From Bacillota bacterium (lineage in GTDB: Bacteria; Bacillota; Clostridia; Christensenellales; Aristaeellaceae): a DNA stretch of 64,000 nt. The first letter of the stretch is position 1. Each line of letters opens with the position of its first letter. The notes beneath the pieces are model-generated. The model had not been told where the DNA came from, did no database searches, and worked only from the letters and a program-made list of their open reading frames with translations. Of this stretch, positions 51,050 through 60,092 are shown in pieces. The DNA is taken from NCBI GenBank assembly GCA_023421395.1, contig JAEZTL010000041.1, positions 1-64,000 of the forward strand. Direction: 5' to 3'. The position numbers and the translations under genes were made by a program.

Positions 51050-51742
51050 TTACTGCTTGCGCGGGTCGATGTGCTTGGGCGCCTCGGCATAGCGGCCGTA
51101 GGTGCCGATGTTCTTCTCGTAGGCTTCGGCGGGGTTCATGCCCTTTTTGATGGCGTCCATCATCTTGCCGAGGGACAGGAACTTGTAGCCGCATACCTGA
51201 TCGTCCTCGTCCAGCGCGATGTCGATGACGTAGCCTTCGGCCATCTCCAGGTAGCGAACGCCCTTGGCCTTGGTGCCGTACATGGTGCCCACCTGGGACC
51301 TGAGACCCTTGCCCAGATCCTCAAGGCCCGCGCCGACAGGCAGACCGTCGTCGGAAAACGCGGACTGGGTGCGGCCGTAGACAATCTGAAGGAAGAGCTC
51401 GCGCATGGCGGTATTGATCGCGTCGCAGACGAGGTCGGTGTTCATGGCCTCCAGGATGGTTTTGCCGGGCAGGATCTCGGCGGCCATCGCGGCGGAATGG
51501 GTCATGCCGGAGCAGCCGATGGTTTCCACCAGCGCCTCTTCAATCACGCCGCCCTTTACGTTCAGCGTCAGTTTGCAGGCGCCCTGCTGCGGCGCGCACC
51601 AGCCGACACCGTGAGTCAGGCCGGAAATGTCGGTGATCTCCTTGGCCTGTACCCATTTTCCTTCTTCGGGGATTGGCGCGGGTCCGTGGTGGGGCCCCTT
51701 CGCCACGCAGACCATCTGCTCCACTTCATGAGAATACTGCAT
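51050..51742 (-). CDS. NifU-like iron-sulfur scaffold homologue paired with the GGGtGRT protein
   Basis: 230 residues. The core has three cysteines of the IscU/NifU scaffold type: HGVGWCAPQQGACKLTL, then ETIGCSGMTHSAAMAAEI. The C-terminal half (130-230) is a family-specific extension. Start follows GGAGG. It might hold a cluster for the GGGtGRT protein. It stands apart from any suf or isc operon in the window. It heads the two-gene transcript. Confidence 0.85.
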   Translation of the reverse strand: MQYSHEVEQMVCVAKGPHHGPAPIPEEGKWVQAKEITDISGLTHGVGWCAPQQGACKLTLNVKGGVIEEALVETIGCSGMTHSAAMAAEILPGKTILEAMNTDLVCDAINTAMRELFLQIVYGRTQSAFSDDGLPVGAGLEDLGKGLRSQVGTMYGTKAKGVRYLEMAEGYVIDIALDEDDQVCGYKFLSLGKMMDAIKKGMNPAEAYEKNIGTYGRYAEAPKHIDPRKQ

Positions 51743-51779
51743 TGTGCGTCCTCCCTTTGACTGAGCTGTTATCTTCGCT

Positions 51780-51813
51780 ATTATAGCATAAACAGGCGAT
51801 GTTGTCGCCTGTT
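51780..51813 (-). promoter_or_regulatory. Promoter of the NifU-like/GGGtGRT pair with overlapping inverted repeat
   Basis: On the minus strand TATAAT (51780-51785) with GCGACA at 17 bases (51803-51808). The -35 region lies inside a perfect 9-bp inverted repeat, AACAGGCGA / TCGCCTGTT (51791-51799 and 51805-51813). The repeat may be an operator, or the weak terminator of the upstream truA gene. Confidence 0.55.
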
Positions 51814-51863
51814 CACAAAGATTTTATCGATCTTTCACGAGCGATATAGGCGTAAATGCGCCG

Positions 51864-52658
51864 TTACGGCAAGTTGAAGAAAGCGTCCAGCGTCTCCAAA
51901 CCCGCCTGGGCTGGGTCGTCCTCGTAGTAGACCCGCATCAGCGTCAGGCCGCAGGCAGGCGCGGTCACACCCAGGTCCAGGCGGTTTTTGCTTTCGATCG
52001 CCCGGGAAACCGCGCCGGGGGCAAGTTTGCCGCCGCCCACTCCGATCAGCGTACCCGCCAGGATGCGCACCATATTGTAGAGGAAGCCGCTTCCGCGCAC
52101 GAGAAGCTCCAGCTCGTTTTCATTGCGCAGTACCCGCGCCTCGTACACCGTGCGCACGGTGTCCTTGACGATGGAGCCGCTGGCGGCGAAGGCCGCGAAA
52201 TCGTGGGTGCCCACCGCGCCCTGGGCTTCCTCGTGCATGAGGAATTCATCCAGCGGGTACGCCACGTGGGCGTGGGTGTTCCGACCGATGGCCGGGGCGT
52301 GGGCATGGTTGTGGATCAGGTAGCGGTAGAGCTTACCGCGGGCGTCAAAGCGCGCGTGGAAATCCGGCGGGGCCTCCCGTGACGCGCTGACCCGGATGTC
52401 CGGCGGCAGCATGGTGTTAAGCGCGAAGGAGAACTTCTCACCCGGGATGCGGGAGACGGTATCGAAATGCGCCACCTGTCCCAGCGCATGTACGCCCGCG
52501 TCGGTGCGGCTGGCGCCCGCGACGGTGACGGCCTCCCCCGTCAGCTTTGAAAGCGCCTCCTCGAGGCGCTGCTGAACGGAAACGGCATTTAACTGCCGCT
52601 GCCAGCCCGCGTAGGCCGTGCCATCGTATTCAACGGTCAGCCGGATGCGCCGCTTCAC
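51864..52658 (-). CDS. truA: tRNA pseudouridine(38-40) synthase
   Basis: 264 residues from a GTG overlapping the ecfT stop as GTGA. The catalytic D53 is in GASRTDAGVHALGQ. YRYLIHN and SGFLYNMVRILAGTLIGVG are the other family boxes. It modifies U38-U40 of the tRNA anticodon arm. The ecfA-ecfA-ecfT-truA order is conserved in Firmicutes. Confidence 0.95.
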   Translation of the reverse strand: MKRRIRLTVEYDGTAYAGWQRQLNAVSVQQRLEEALSKLTGEAVTVAGASRTDAGVHALGQVAHFDTVSRIPGEKFSFALNTMLPPDIRVSASREAPPDFHARFDARGKLYRYLIHNHAHAPAIGRNTHAHVAYPLDEFLMHEEAQGAVGTHDFAAFAASGSIVKDTVRTVYEARVLRNENELELLVRGSGFLYNMVRILAGTLIGVGGGKLAPGAVSRAIESKNRLDLGVTAPACGLTLMRVYYEDDPAQAGLETLDAFFNLP

Positions 52659-53446
52659 AGCAGGATCACGCCCGCGAGCAGCAGCGCCATGCTCAGCGCG
52701 GCCCAAGCGTCAAGAGACGTGTACCGGAGCACTCGAAGCCGCGTGCGGTTGGCGCCGCCGCGGTAACAGCGGGCCTCCATCGCCAGCGCCAGTTCATCCG
52801 CCCGGCGGAACGCGCTGACAAACAGCGGTACCAGCAGCGGGATCATCGCCTTGGCGCGGGCCATCAGGTTGCCCGTTTCAAAGTCCGCGCCGCGGGCGGT
52901 CTGCGCCTTCATGATCTTGTCCGCTTCCTCCAGCAGCGTCGGAATGAAACGGAGCGCGATGGACATCATCATCGCCATCTCGTGGGCCGGGAAGCCGAAC
53001 CTTGACAGCGGCGAAAACAACCGCTCGAGCCCGTCCGTCAGCGCGATGGGCGACGTGGTGAGGGTGAGGAGTTGCGTGCCCAGCACCAACAGCATGAGGC
53101 GAAGCGCCATGAACACCGCCATGCGCAGTCCCTCGCGCGTGATGGTCAGAAACTGCCACTGAAAGAGTATGGTCTGGCCGGCGCCGAAAAAGGCGTTGAG
53201 TACGAAGGTCAGCGCGATGATGAAGTAGACGGCCTTGAGGCCTTTCAGGATCAGCTTCAGCGGGATGCCCGAAAGGGATGCCGCACCCAGCACATATGCG
53301 AAAAAGAGCGCGTACGCCGGGTAGCTGTCGGCCAGGAACACCCCCACAATCATCGCGAAGGTGAGCATCAGCTTCGAACGGGGGTCCAATCGGTGCAGCG
53401 GCGAATCGCCAGGAAAGAATTGGCCCAACGTGATGTCAAAGGCCAC
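52655..53446 (-). CDS. ecfT: Energy-coupling factor transmembrane protein EcfT
   Basis: 263 residues from a GTG 6 bases after GGGAGGGG. About five to six membrane segments; the first coupling helix ends in KAQTARGADF, the family A-R-G motif, and the second in SAFRRADELALAMEARCYRG. It connects the two ATPases with exchangeable S components such as FolT. It overlaps the ATPase gene upstream by 11 bases. Confidence 0.95.
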   Translation of the reverse strand: MAFDITLGQFFPGDSPLHRLDPRSKLMLTFAMIVGVFLADSYPAYALFFAYVLGAASLSGIPLKLILKGLKAVYFIIALTFVLNAFFGAGQTILFQWQFLTITREGLRMAVFMALRLMLLVLGTQLLTLTTSPIALTDGLERLFSPLSRFGFPAHEMAMMMSIALRFIPTLLEEADKIMKAQTARGADFETGNLMARAKAMIPLLVPLFVSAFRRADELALAMEARCYRGGANRTRLRVLRYTSLDAWAALSMALLLAGVILL

Positions 53447-54308
53447 GCTTCTCCCCTCCCTTCGCGCCGAGAAGCCCCGGCAGGCATTCCACCAGCTGTT
53501 CCGTCGTCCACACATTCGGCGGCAGCTTGAAGCCCTCGTTACGGAGGCGCTCGGAGAGCTCCGCGCTGGGCGGCAGGCCCAGGCCCAGATCGGAGAGCTT
53601 CGTGCCCAGCATGAAAATCTCCTCCGGCGCGCCGTCCATCGCCAGCGTGCCCTGATTCATGACCAGGATACGAGAGCAGAGTTTGGCTACGTCCGACATG
53701 CTGTGGGACACCATGATCAGCGTCATGCCGCCCCGCTCGTGCAGCGACCGCATGATCTCCATCATCCGGTTGTGCCCCTTGGGGTCGAGGCCGGCGGCAG
53801 GCTCGTCCAGAATCAGCGTGGTGGGCCGCATGGCCAGCACCCCCGCGATGGCGACGCGACGTTTCTGTCCGCCGGAGAGTTCAAAAGGCGAGCGCTCCAG
53901 GAGTTCCTCCGCCACGCCCACCAGCTGGGCGGCCTCCCGCACGCGCTCGTCGATTTCGGGCTGAGAGAGCCCCAGATTGCTGGGCCCGAAGGCGATATCC
54001 TTGGCGACCGTTTCTTCAAAAAGCTGATATTCCGGGTATTGAAACACCAGCCCCACCTTGCGCCGGACGGCACGCAGATCCGTGCCCTTGTCGGAGAGGG
54101 ATGCGCCGTCAACCAGCACTTCGCCGCTGGTGGGCTTGATCAGTCCGTTCAAGTGCTGAACCAGTGTGGACTTACCGCTTCCGGTGTGACCGATGAGCCC
54201 CACAAACTGCCCGTCCGGGATGGAAAAACTCACATCGTGCAGCGCCACCGATTGAAACGGGCTGCCCGGCATGTAGATGTGGCTGAGCGCCCTTACTTCA
54301 ATCGACAA
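53436..54308 (-). CDS. ecfA2: ECF transporter ATPase (EcfA2-like)
   Basis: 290 residues. Walker A GHTGSGKST, Q-loop VFQYPEYQLFEETV, signature LSGGQKRRVAIAGVLAM and Walker B LILDEPAAGLDP are all present. The QxPExQLFEETV stretch is typical of the second ATPase of the pair. It overlaps ecfA1 by 16 bases. The A1/A2 naming follows order and this motif. Confidence 0.93.
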   Translation of the reverse strand: MSIEVRALSHIYMPGSPFQSVALHDVSFSIPDGQFVGLIGHTGSGKSTLVQHLNGLIKPTSGEVLVDGASLSDKGTDLRAVRRKVGLVFQYPEYQLFEETVAKDIAFGPSNLGLSQPEIDERVREAAQLVGVAEELLERSPFELSGGQKRRVAIAGVLAMRPTTLILDEPAAGLDPKGHNRMMEIMRSLHERGGMTLIMVSHSMSDVAKLCSRILVMNQGTLAMDGAPEEIFMLGTKLSDLGLGLPPSAELSERLRNEGFKLPPNVWTTEQLVECLPGLLGAKGGEKRGL

Positions 54309-55117
54309 AGTTCCACCACCATTTCATCCACAGTCATGACGCCCGCCGGGAGCGGTACGCCCTTTTCCCGGAGCCTTCCCGCGAGATCCACCATCTCCGG
54401 CACATCCAGCCCCAGCGCGCGCACCCTGTCCACCTGTTCGAACACGGCGACGGGCGAACCCTCCAGCGCGATTTCGCCCTTGTCCATCACGATCACGCGG
54501 CCCGCCAGCGAAGCTTCCCGCATGAAGTGGGTGATCCATACCACCGTAATGCCTTCGAGGTTGAGCTTTTGGGCAATGGCCATCACGTCCCTGCGGCCGG
54601 AGGGATCCAGCATGGCGGTGGCCTCGTCGAAGACAATTACGTCCGGCCGCATGGCCAGCACCCCCGCGATGGCGACCCGTTGCTTCTGCCCGCCGGAGAG
54701 CATGTGGGGCGCGTGGCGCGCATAGGACAGCATGCCCACCATGTCCAGCGCCTCATCGACGCGCCGGCGGATTTCATCGCTGGGTACGCCGATATTTTCG
54801 AGGCCGAAGGCCACGTCCTCCTCGACCACGGTGGCCACCAGCTGATTGTCGGGATTTTGAAACACCATGCCGCAATGGCGGCGCACGGCCCAGGCGTTGT
54901 CCTTCCCCGCCGTGTCCAGACCGGCCACCAGTACGCGGCCCTCCGTGGGCAGAAAGAGCGCGTTGATCAATTTCGCCAGCGTGGATTTGCCGCTGCCGTT
55001 GTGGCCCAGCACCGCCACGAACTCGCCCTTTTCGACGCTTAGCGTCACGCCGTCCACCGCCATTTTCTTTTCCTCGCCGTAGCGGTAGCGCGCGTTTTCA
55101 ACCTGAATGATCGGCAC
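54293..55117 (-). CDS. ecfA1: ECF transporter ATPase (EcfA1-like)
   Basis: 274 residues from the second of two adjacent GTG codons, 7 bases after GGGGG; a longer frame to 55138 would leave no leader behind the TATAAT at 55147-55152. Walker A GHNGSGKST, Q-loop VFQNPDNQLVATVVEEDVAFG, signature LSGGQKQRVAIAGVLAM and Walker B VIVFDEATAMLDP. First gene of the ecfA1-ecfA2-ecfT-truA operon. Confidence 0.93.
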   Translation of the reverse strand: MPIIQVENARYRYGEEKKMAVDGVTLSVEKGEFVAVLGHNGSGKSTLAKLINALFLPTEGRVLVAGLDTAGKDNAWAVRRHCGMVFQNPDNQLVATVVEEDVAFGLENIGVPSDEIRRRVDEALDMVGMLSYARHAPHMLSGGQKQRVAIAGVLAMRPDVIVFDEATAMLDPSGRRDVMAIAQKLNLEGITVVWITHFMREASLAGRVIVMDKGEIALEGSPVAVFEQVDRVRALGLDVPEMVDLAGRLREKGVPLPAGVMTVDEMVVELCRLK

Positions 55118-55202
55118 CACTTCACCCCCATGATCCAAGGCGGTTCATTATACCATTTTCACGTTAAAATCGCAGCAATTTGGGCAATCTATTTTTGCGC
55201 GC

Positions 55203-55231
55203 TGGACAGATTAACAATTTTAGGGTATATT
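55203..55231 (+). promoter_or_regulatory. Promoter of pgk-tpiA-gpmI
   Basis: TGGACA (55203-55208), a 17-base spacer and TATATT (55226-55231). The surrounding 100 bases are AT-rich compared with the rest. No CggR-type operator is evident to me. Confidence 0.55.
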
Positions 55232-55289
55232 GATAGTTGGCATTTCATGTTTATTTGTTATTCTTTATATTTGGATAGGAGTGTGGCCC

Positions 55290-56474
55290 ATGAACAAGAA
55301 AACGGTCAGAGACATCGACGTAAACGGCAAGAAAGTACTCGTTCGCTGCGACTTCAACGTGCCGCTGGACGCGGACATGAACATCACGGATGAAACGCGC
55401 ATCAACGCCGCGCTGCCCACGATCAAGTACCTGCTTGACAACAAGGCGGCGGTCATCCTCTGCTCGCATCTGGGCCGTCCCAAGGGAGAGTTCAACATGA
55501 AGTACTCGCTGGCGCCGGTGGCCAAGGCGCTCAGCGAGAAGCTGGGTTTCGCCGTCAAACTGGCCAAGGACGTCGTAGGCCCGGATGCCAAGGCGCTGGC
55601 CGCGGCCGTAAAGCCGGGTGAAGCGGTGCTGCTGGAAAACGTGCGCTTCATGCCCGGCGAGGAAAAAAACGACCCCGAGCTCTCGAAGGAACTGGCATCT
55701 CTCGCGGACATCTATGTGTCCGACGCCTTCGGCACCGTGCACCGTGCTCACTCATCCACCGCGGGCGTCGCTTCCTATCTGCCGGCGGTCGCGGGCTTCC
55801 TGATCGGCAAGGAGCTGGATTTCCTAGGCGGAGCGATTTCGAACCCGGCCCGTCCCTTTGTGGCGATCCTGGGCGGCGCCAAGGTCAAGGATAAGATCGG
55901 CGTCATTACAAACCTGCTGGACAAGGTGGATTCCCTTCTGATCGGCGGTGGCATGGCCTACACCTTCATCAAGGCGCAGGGCGGCAAGATCGGCGGCAGC
56001 CTCCTGGACGAAGAGCGCCTGGGCCTGGCGAGCGAGCTGCTCGAAAAGGCCAAGGCTAAGGGCGTGAAGATGCTGCTGCCGGTGGACAACCTGGCGGGCG
56101 ACGCCTTCTCCAACGACTGCAACATCAAAGCCGTCGACGCTTACGATATCCCGGACGGTTTCTCCGGCATGGATATCGGCCCCAAGACCATCGAGATGTT
56201 CTCCGAGGAAATCAAAAAAGCCAAGACGGTGGTCTGGAACGGCCCGATGGGCGTGTTCGAAATGCCCAACTTTGCCGAAGGCACCCTGGCGATCGCCAAA
56301 GCCATGGCGTCTTCCGACGCCACCACGATCATCGGTGGCGGCGACTCCGCGGCGGCGGTCACCCAGATGGGTCTGGCCGGCAAGATGAGCCACATCTCCA
56401 CCGGCGGCGGCGCATCCCTTGAATTCCTGGAGGGCAAGGAACTGCCCGGCGTCGCGGCGCTGAACGACAAGTAA
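55290..56474 (+). CDS. pgk: Phosphoglycerate kinase
   Basis: 394 residues. VLVRCDFNVPLDADMNITDETRI and SHLGRPKG form the substrate side; AILGGAKVKDKIGV, VWNGPMGVFEMPNFAEGT and GGGDSAAAV the nucleotide side. It makes ATP from 1,3-bisphosphoglycerate. Start after AGGAG. gapA, which usually precedes it, is absent: the gene before is ecfA1 on the other strand. Confidence 0.97.
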   Translation: MNKKTVRDIDVNGKKVLVRCDFNVPLDADMNITDETRINAALPTIKYLLDNKAAVILCSHLGRPKGEFNMKYSLAPVAKALSEKLGFAVKLAKDVVGPDAKALAAAVKPGEAVLLENVRFMPGEEKNDPELSKELASLADIYVSDAFGTVHRAHSSTAGVASYLPAVAGFLIGKELDFLGGAISNPARPFVAILGGAKVKDKIGVITNLLDKVDSLLIGGGMAYTFIKAQGGKIGGSLLDEERLGLASELLEKAKAKGVKMLLPVDNLAGDAFSNDCNIKAVDAYDIPDGFSGMDIGPKTIEMFSEEIKKAKTVVWNGPMGVFEMPNFAEGTLAIAKAMASSDATTIIGGGDSAAAVTQMGLAGKMSHISTGGGASLEFLEGKELPGVAALNDK

Positions 56475-56486
56475 TTCCACCAATGC

Positions 56487-56512
56487 CGGCGGGGGCCTGA
56501 CGGCCCCCGCCG
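56487..56512 (+). repeat. GC-rich hairpin between pgk and tpiA
   Basis: CGGCGGGGGCC, loop TGAC, GGCCCCCGCCG: an 11-bp perfect stem with no T-tract. It sits in the 66-base gap inside the operon. It could adjust relative transcript stability of pgk and tpiA; it is not an obvious terminator. Confidence 0.6.
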
Positions 56513-56540
56513 TACAAACGAGATTTAAGGAGGAAACCCC

Positions 56541-57287
56541 ATGCGCAAGCCCATCATCGCCGGAAACTGGAAGATGAACAAGACCCCCGAGGAAGCCGTC
56601 CAGCTGGTCACCGAACTCATCCCGCTGGTCAAGGACGCAAAGTGTGACGTGGTCGTCTGCCCGCCCGCGGTGTGCCTCGCGGCCGTCGCGTCCGTGATCA
56701 AGGGTACCAATGTCAAGCTGGGCGCTCAGAACGTGCATTTCGCCCCCAAGGGCGCCTTCACCGGCGAGCTGTCGGCCGACATGCTCAAGGCCGTCGGCTG
56801 CGAGTACGCGATCATCGGCCATTCCGAGCGTCGCCAGTACTTTGGTGAAACCGATAAGACCGTCAATAAGCGCACCGTGGCCGCCGTGGCCGCAGGCCTC
56901 ACGCCCATCATCTGCGTGGGCGAGACCAAGGAAGAGCGCGAAGGCGCCTATACCGACGCCATCGTGGCCTACCAGACGTTGATGGCGCTGACCGGCCTGA
57001 CGGACGAGCAGGTCGCCGCCGCCGTGGTCGCCTACGAGCCCGTGTGGGCCATCGGCACCGGCCTCACCGCCACCGACGAGCAGGCCAACGAGACCATCGG
57101 CGTCATCCGCAAGGCCATCGCCGGCAAGTACGGCGAGGAAGTCGCCTCCAAGGTGCGCATTCAGTACGGCGGTTCCATGAATCCCGGCAATGTCAAGGGT
57201 CTGATGGCGCAGAGCGAGATCGACGGCGGCCTGATCGGCGGAGCAAGCCTGAAGGCGGCCGATTTCTCCCAGGTGGTGAATTTCTGA
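56541..57287 (+). CDS. tpiA: Triosephosphate isomerase
   Basis: 248 residues, the normal length. Active-site residues are K11 (NWKMN), H94 (IIGHSERR) and E166 (YEPVWAIGTG). It interconverts dihydroxyacetone phosphate and glyceraldehyde 3-phosphate. Start after AAGGAGG. The stop codon overlaps the gpmI ATG. Confidence 0.98.
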   Translation: MRKPIIAGNWKMNKTPEEAVQLVTELIPLVKDAKCDVVVCPPAVCLAAVASVIKGTNVKLGAQNVHFAPKGAFTGELSADMLKAVGCEYAIIGHSERRQYFGETDKTVNKRTVAAVAAGLTPIICVGETKEEREGAYTDAIVAYQTLMALTGLTDEQVAAAVVAYEPVWAIGTGLTATDEQANETIGVIRKAIAGKYGEEVASKVRIQYGGSMNPGNVKGLMAQSEIDGGLIGGASLKAADFSQVVNF

Positions 57288-58825
57288 TGGCCATCACCGC
57301 ACTGATCATTATGGACGGGTTCGGCATCAACCCGGTTCATAAAGGAAACGCCATCTACGCCGCCGGTACGCCCAATCTGGACAAGCTGATTGAGCGGTAC
57401 TCGATGACGCAGATCGGCGCGTCCGGTCTTTCCGTCGGCCTTCCCGACGGGCAGATGGGCAACAGCGAGGTGGGTCACCTGAACATCGGCGCGGGCCGTG
57501 TGGTGTATCAGGAGTTGACGCGCATCACCAAGTCCATTGAGGACGGCGACTTTTTCGAAAACCCCGCGCTGGTGGGCGCGATTGAAGACGCAAAGAAAAG
57601 CGGCGGCAAGGTGCACTTCATCGGGCTCTGTTCCGATGGCGGCGTACACAGCCATCTCATCCACCTCTACGCGCTGCTGGAGATGACAAAGCGCCACGGC
57701 ATGGCGGACAAGGCCTTTGTGCATTGCCTGATGGACGGCCGCGACGTGCCCCCTTCCAGCGGCAAGGACTACATCCTGACCCTCGAGGACAAGATGGCGG
57801 AAATCGGCTGCGGCAAGATCGCGTCGGTGGCGGGCCGCTACTGGTCGATGGACCGCGACAAGCGCTGGGACCGCGTGCAGAAGGGCTATGAAGCGCTGGT
57901 GGGCGTCGGGCTTACCGCGATCAGTGCCGCCGAGGCCATGCAGAAGTCCTACGACGACGATGTGACGGACGAGTTCGTCAAGCCCACGGTGGTCATGAAG
58001 GGCGGAAAGCCCGTCGCCACCGTCGAGGCGGGCGATTCGGTCATCTTCTTCAACTTCCGGCCGGACCGCACCCGCGAACTGACCCGCGCGCTGATTGAAC
58101 CTGACTTCAAGGACTTTCCGCGTGTCGGCGGGTATAAGCCGGTACACTTCGTGTCGATGACACAGTACGACGCGACCTTCACCAACCTCGACATCGCCTT
58201 CCGCCCGGATTCGCTGAAGAATACGATGGGAGAATATCTGTCGAATCTGGGCAAGACGCAGCTGCGCATCGCCGAGACAGAAAAGTACGCCCACGTCACC
58301 TTCTTCTTCAACGGCGGCGTGGAAGCGCCGAACCCCGGCGAGGACCGCGCGCTGATCCCGTCCCCGAAGGTCGCCACCTACGACCTGCAGCCGGAGATGA
58401 GCGCCTACCTCGTCACCGAGGAGGCCGTGAAGCGCGTGTTGTCCGGGAATTACGACCTGATGGTGCTCAACTTCGCCAACTGCGACATGGTAGGCCACAC
58501 CGGCGTGATGGAGGCTGCGATCAAGGCCGTGCGCACCGTGGACGAGTGTGTGGGCAAGGTGATGGACGCGGTGCTCGAAATGGGCGGCAAGGCCATCATC
58601 ACCGCCGATCACGGCAACGCGGATCAGATGATCGACCCGGTGACGGGCGGGCCTTTCACCGCCCACACCACGAACCCCGTGCCGATGATCGTGATCGACC
58701 CGGCGCGCCCGAAGCACGCCCTCGCCTCCGACGGCCGCCTGTGCGACCTGTCGCCGACACTGCTTCACATGATGGGGATTCCCCAGCCGAAGGAAATGAC
58801 GGGCAAGTGCCTGATTCTGGACTGA
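57287..58825 (+). CDS. gpmI: 2,3-bisphosphoglycerate-independent phosphoglycerate mutase
   Basis: 512 residues of the alkaline-phosphatase superfamily. S60 in GQMGNSEVGHLNIGAGR is the phosphoserine nucleophile; IIMDGFGIN and ITADHGNADQM carry metal ligands. It converts 3- to 2-phosphoglycerate, with Mn. eno does not follow; a terminator and an opposite-strand gene come next. Confidence 0.97.
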   Translation: MAITALIIMDGFGINPVHKGNAIYAAGTPNLDKLIERYSMTQIGASGLSVGLPDGQMGNSEVGHLNIGAGRVVYQELTRITKSIEDGDFFENPALVGAIEDAKKSGGKVHFIGLCSDGGVHSHLIHLYALLEMTKRHGMADKAFVHCLMDGRDVPPSSGKDYILTLEDKMAEIGCGKIASVAGRYWSMDRDKRWDRVQKGYEALVGVGLTAISAAEAMQKSYDDDVTDEFVKPTVVMKGGKPVATVEAGDSVIFFNFRPDRTRELTRALIEPDFKDFPRVGGYKPVHFVSMTQYDATFTNLDIAFRPDSLKNTMGEYLSNLGKTQLRIAETEKYAHVTFFFNGGVEAPNPGEDRALIPSPKVATYDLQPEMSAYLVTEEAVKRVLSGNYDLMVLNFANCDMVGHTGVMEAAIKAVRTVDECVGKVMDAVLEMGGKAIITADHGNADQMIDPVTGGPFTAHTTNPVPMIVIDPARPKHALASDGRLCDLSPTLLHMMGIPQPKEMTGKCLILD

Positions 58826-58837
58826 TATTTTCCGATG

Positions 58838-58874
58838 AAAAGGCTCGCGGCGCTTCAGACGCCGCGAGCCTTTT
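58838..58874. terminator. Bidirectional terminator after gpmI
   Basis: A 15-bp stem AAAAGGCTCGCGGCG / CGCCGCGAGCCTTTT with a 7-base loop. T-runs stand on both strands, serving gpmI and the convergent acetyltransferase gene. Confidence 0.9.
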
Positions 58875-58885
58875 GTCATACTGCA

Positions 58886-59308
58886 TCAGGCCTTTATTCG
58901 CATCATCATGCCCGCGCCCTCGTGGTCATTCGGACGCCGGTAAAACCCAAGCTTTTCATAAAACGCTTCCTTGCCGCGGGCCGACATCAGGCCGATGGCG
59001 ACGTTGGTGCCGCCCTCGCTATGGGCGATGGCGTAATCCGTCAGTCGGCGCACGATGCCGGCGCCGATTCCTTTTCCCCGGTGTTCCGGCGCGACGATTA
59101 CGTCCTGAATATACCAGATCAGCGCGCCGTCTCCAACGAGGCGCCCCATACCGATGATCTCCCCGCCGAGGAAGACCGCCACAGAGAAGCGGGTGTGTTC
59201 AAGCGCCCGCTTCGCCTGGGATGCCAGCGTATGGGACCAGCCTTCCTGATTACGGAGGCCGGCCAGCGCCTCGGCGGTCAGGCCGTTTTCCAGGTACTCG
59301 ATTTCCAT
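58886..59308 (-). CDS. GNAT family N-acetyltransferase
   Basis: 140 residues from the ATG after GGGGGAA. WYIQDVIVAPEHRGKGIGAGIVRRL is motif A with the acetyl-CoA loop (R/Q-x-x-G-x-G). GKEAFYEKLGFYRRPND is motif B. The substrate is unknown. It may be the last gene of the unit starting with the RNase H-like gene. Confidence 0.88.
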   Translation of the reverse strand: MEIEYLENGLTAEALAGLRNQEGWSHTLASQAKRALEHTRFSVAVFLGGEIIGMGRLVGDGALIWYIQDVIVAPEHRGKGIGAGIVRRLTDYAIAHSEGGTNVAIGLMSARGKEAFYEKLGFYRRPNDHEGAGMMMRIKA

Positions 59309-59345
59309 CGCCCATTCCCCCAATCGGCAGTCGTTCGTCCGGGCC

Positions 59346-60092
59346 TTATTGTCGGATCCCGTCCAGAAGCGCCTGCGCCTCTTCACGGGTGGTGGTGCAA
59401 AGCGCCGAATAGGTCTGGCTCAGCGCGCGTTCCAGCATCTTGACCGCAGTCATCGTCTCGCCGTCTTCGGAATAAAGCTTGGCCAGGTAGTACAGCGTGT
59501 CTACCTGCGTGGGCTTGCGTTCGTGGGCGCGTTTAAAAAAGTCAAAAGCCTCGTCCCGCTTGCCCATCGCCAGGTTCAGCTGGCCCATGTTATCAAGCAC
59601 CACGGCATCCTCGTCGTCGTATTCATAGGCCTTCTGGTTAAATTCGACAGCCTCCGCGTAGTCGCCGGTCTCCCGTGCCTTTTCAATCAGCATGTAGCCC
59701 AGCGAACCGTAGAGCGTTGCGGTCATCGGGCCGGCCGCGGCAAGCTGGCGCATCAGATCGATGGCTCGATCCAACTGGCCCAACTTCCAGACGCACACCG
59801 CGTAGTTGAGCCGAAGCTGTTTTTTCATTTCCGGGTTCAGGCTGGACAGCTTTTCCACCCGGAGCATGGTCGCGCGCGCCTTTTCATATTCTCGCATGCG
59901 AAGGAGCAATACGCCGTAGGCCATCAGGTGTTTGGGATCCTCATCCCCCGCCGCTTCTGCCTGGGCGTAGGCTGCGATGGCCTCCCGGTGCTTTTCTTCC
60001 GCCTCCCTGAACTTTTTTGCGTCCAGATAGGCGTTACCCTTCAGGTGGATGTTGTAGGCCTTGCGACCCAAGATTGCCGCTTTGATGTTCAT
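59346..60092 (-). CDS. Tetratricopeptide repeat protein
   Basis: 248 residues made of about five to six TPR helix pairs, for example KGNAYLDAKKFREAEEKHREAI, then DAVVLDNMGQLNLAMGKRDEAFDFF and DTLYYLAKLYSEDGE. No signal peptide. It is a scaffold-type protein with unknown partner. It overlaps the RNase H-like gene by four bases, and that protein also ends in helical repeats, which suggests a shared task. Confidence 0.85.
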   Translation of the reverse strand: MNIKAAILGRKAYNIHLKGNAYLDAKKFREAEEKHREAIAAYAQAEAAGDEDPKHLMAYGVLLLRMREYEKARATMLRVEKLSSLNPEMKKQLRLNYAVCVWKLGQLDRAIDLMRQLAAAGPMTATLYGSLGYMLIEKARETGDYAEAVEFNQKAYEYDDEDAVVLDNMGQLNLAMGKRDEAFDFFKRAHERKPTQVDTLYYLAKLYSEDGETMTAVKMLERALSQTYSALCTTTREEAQALLDGIRQ

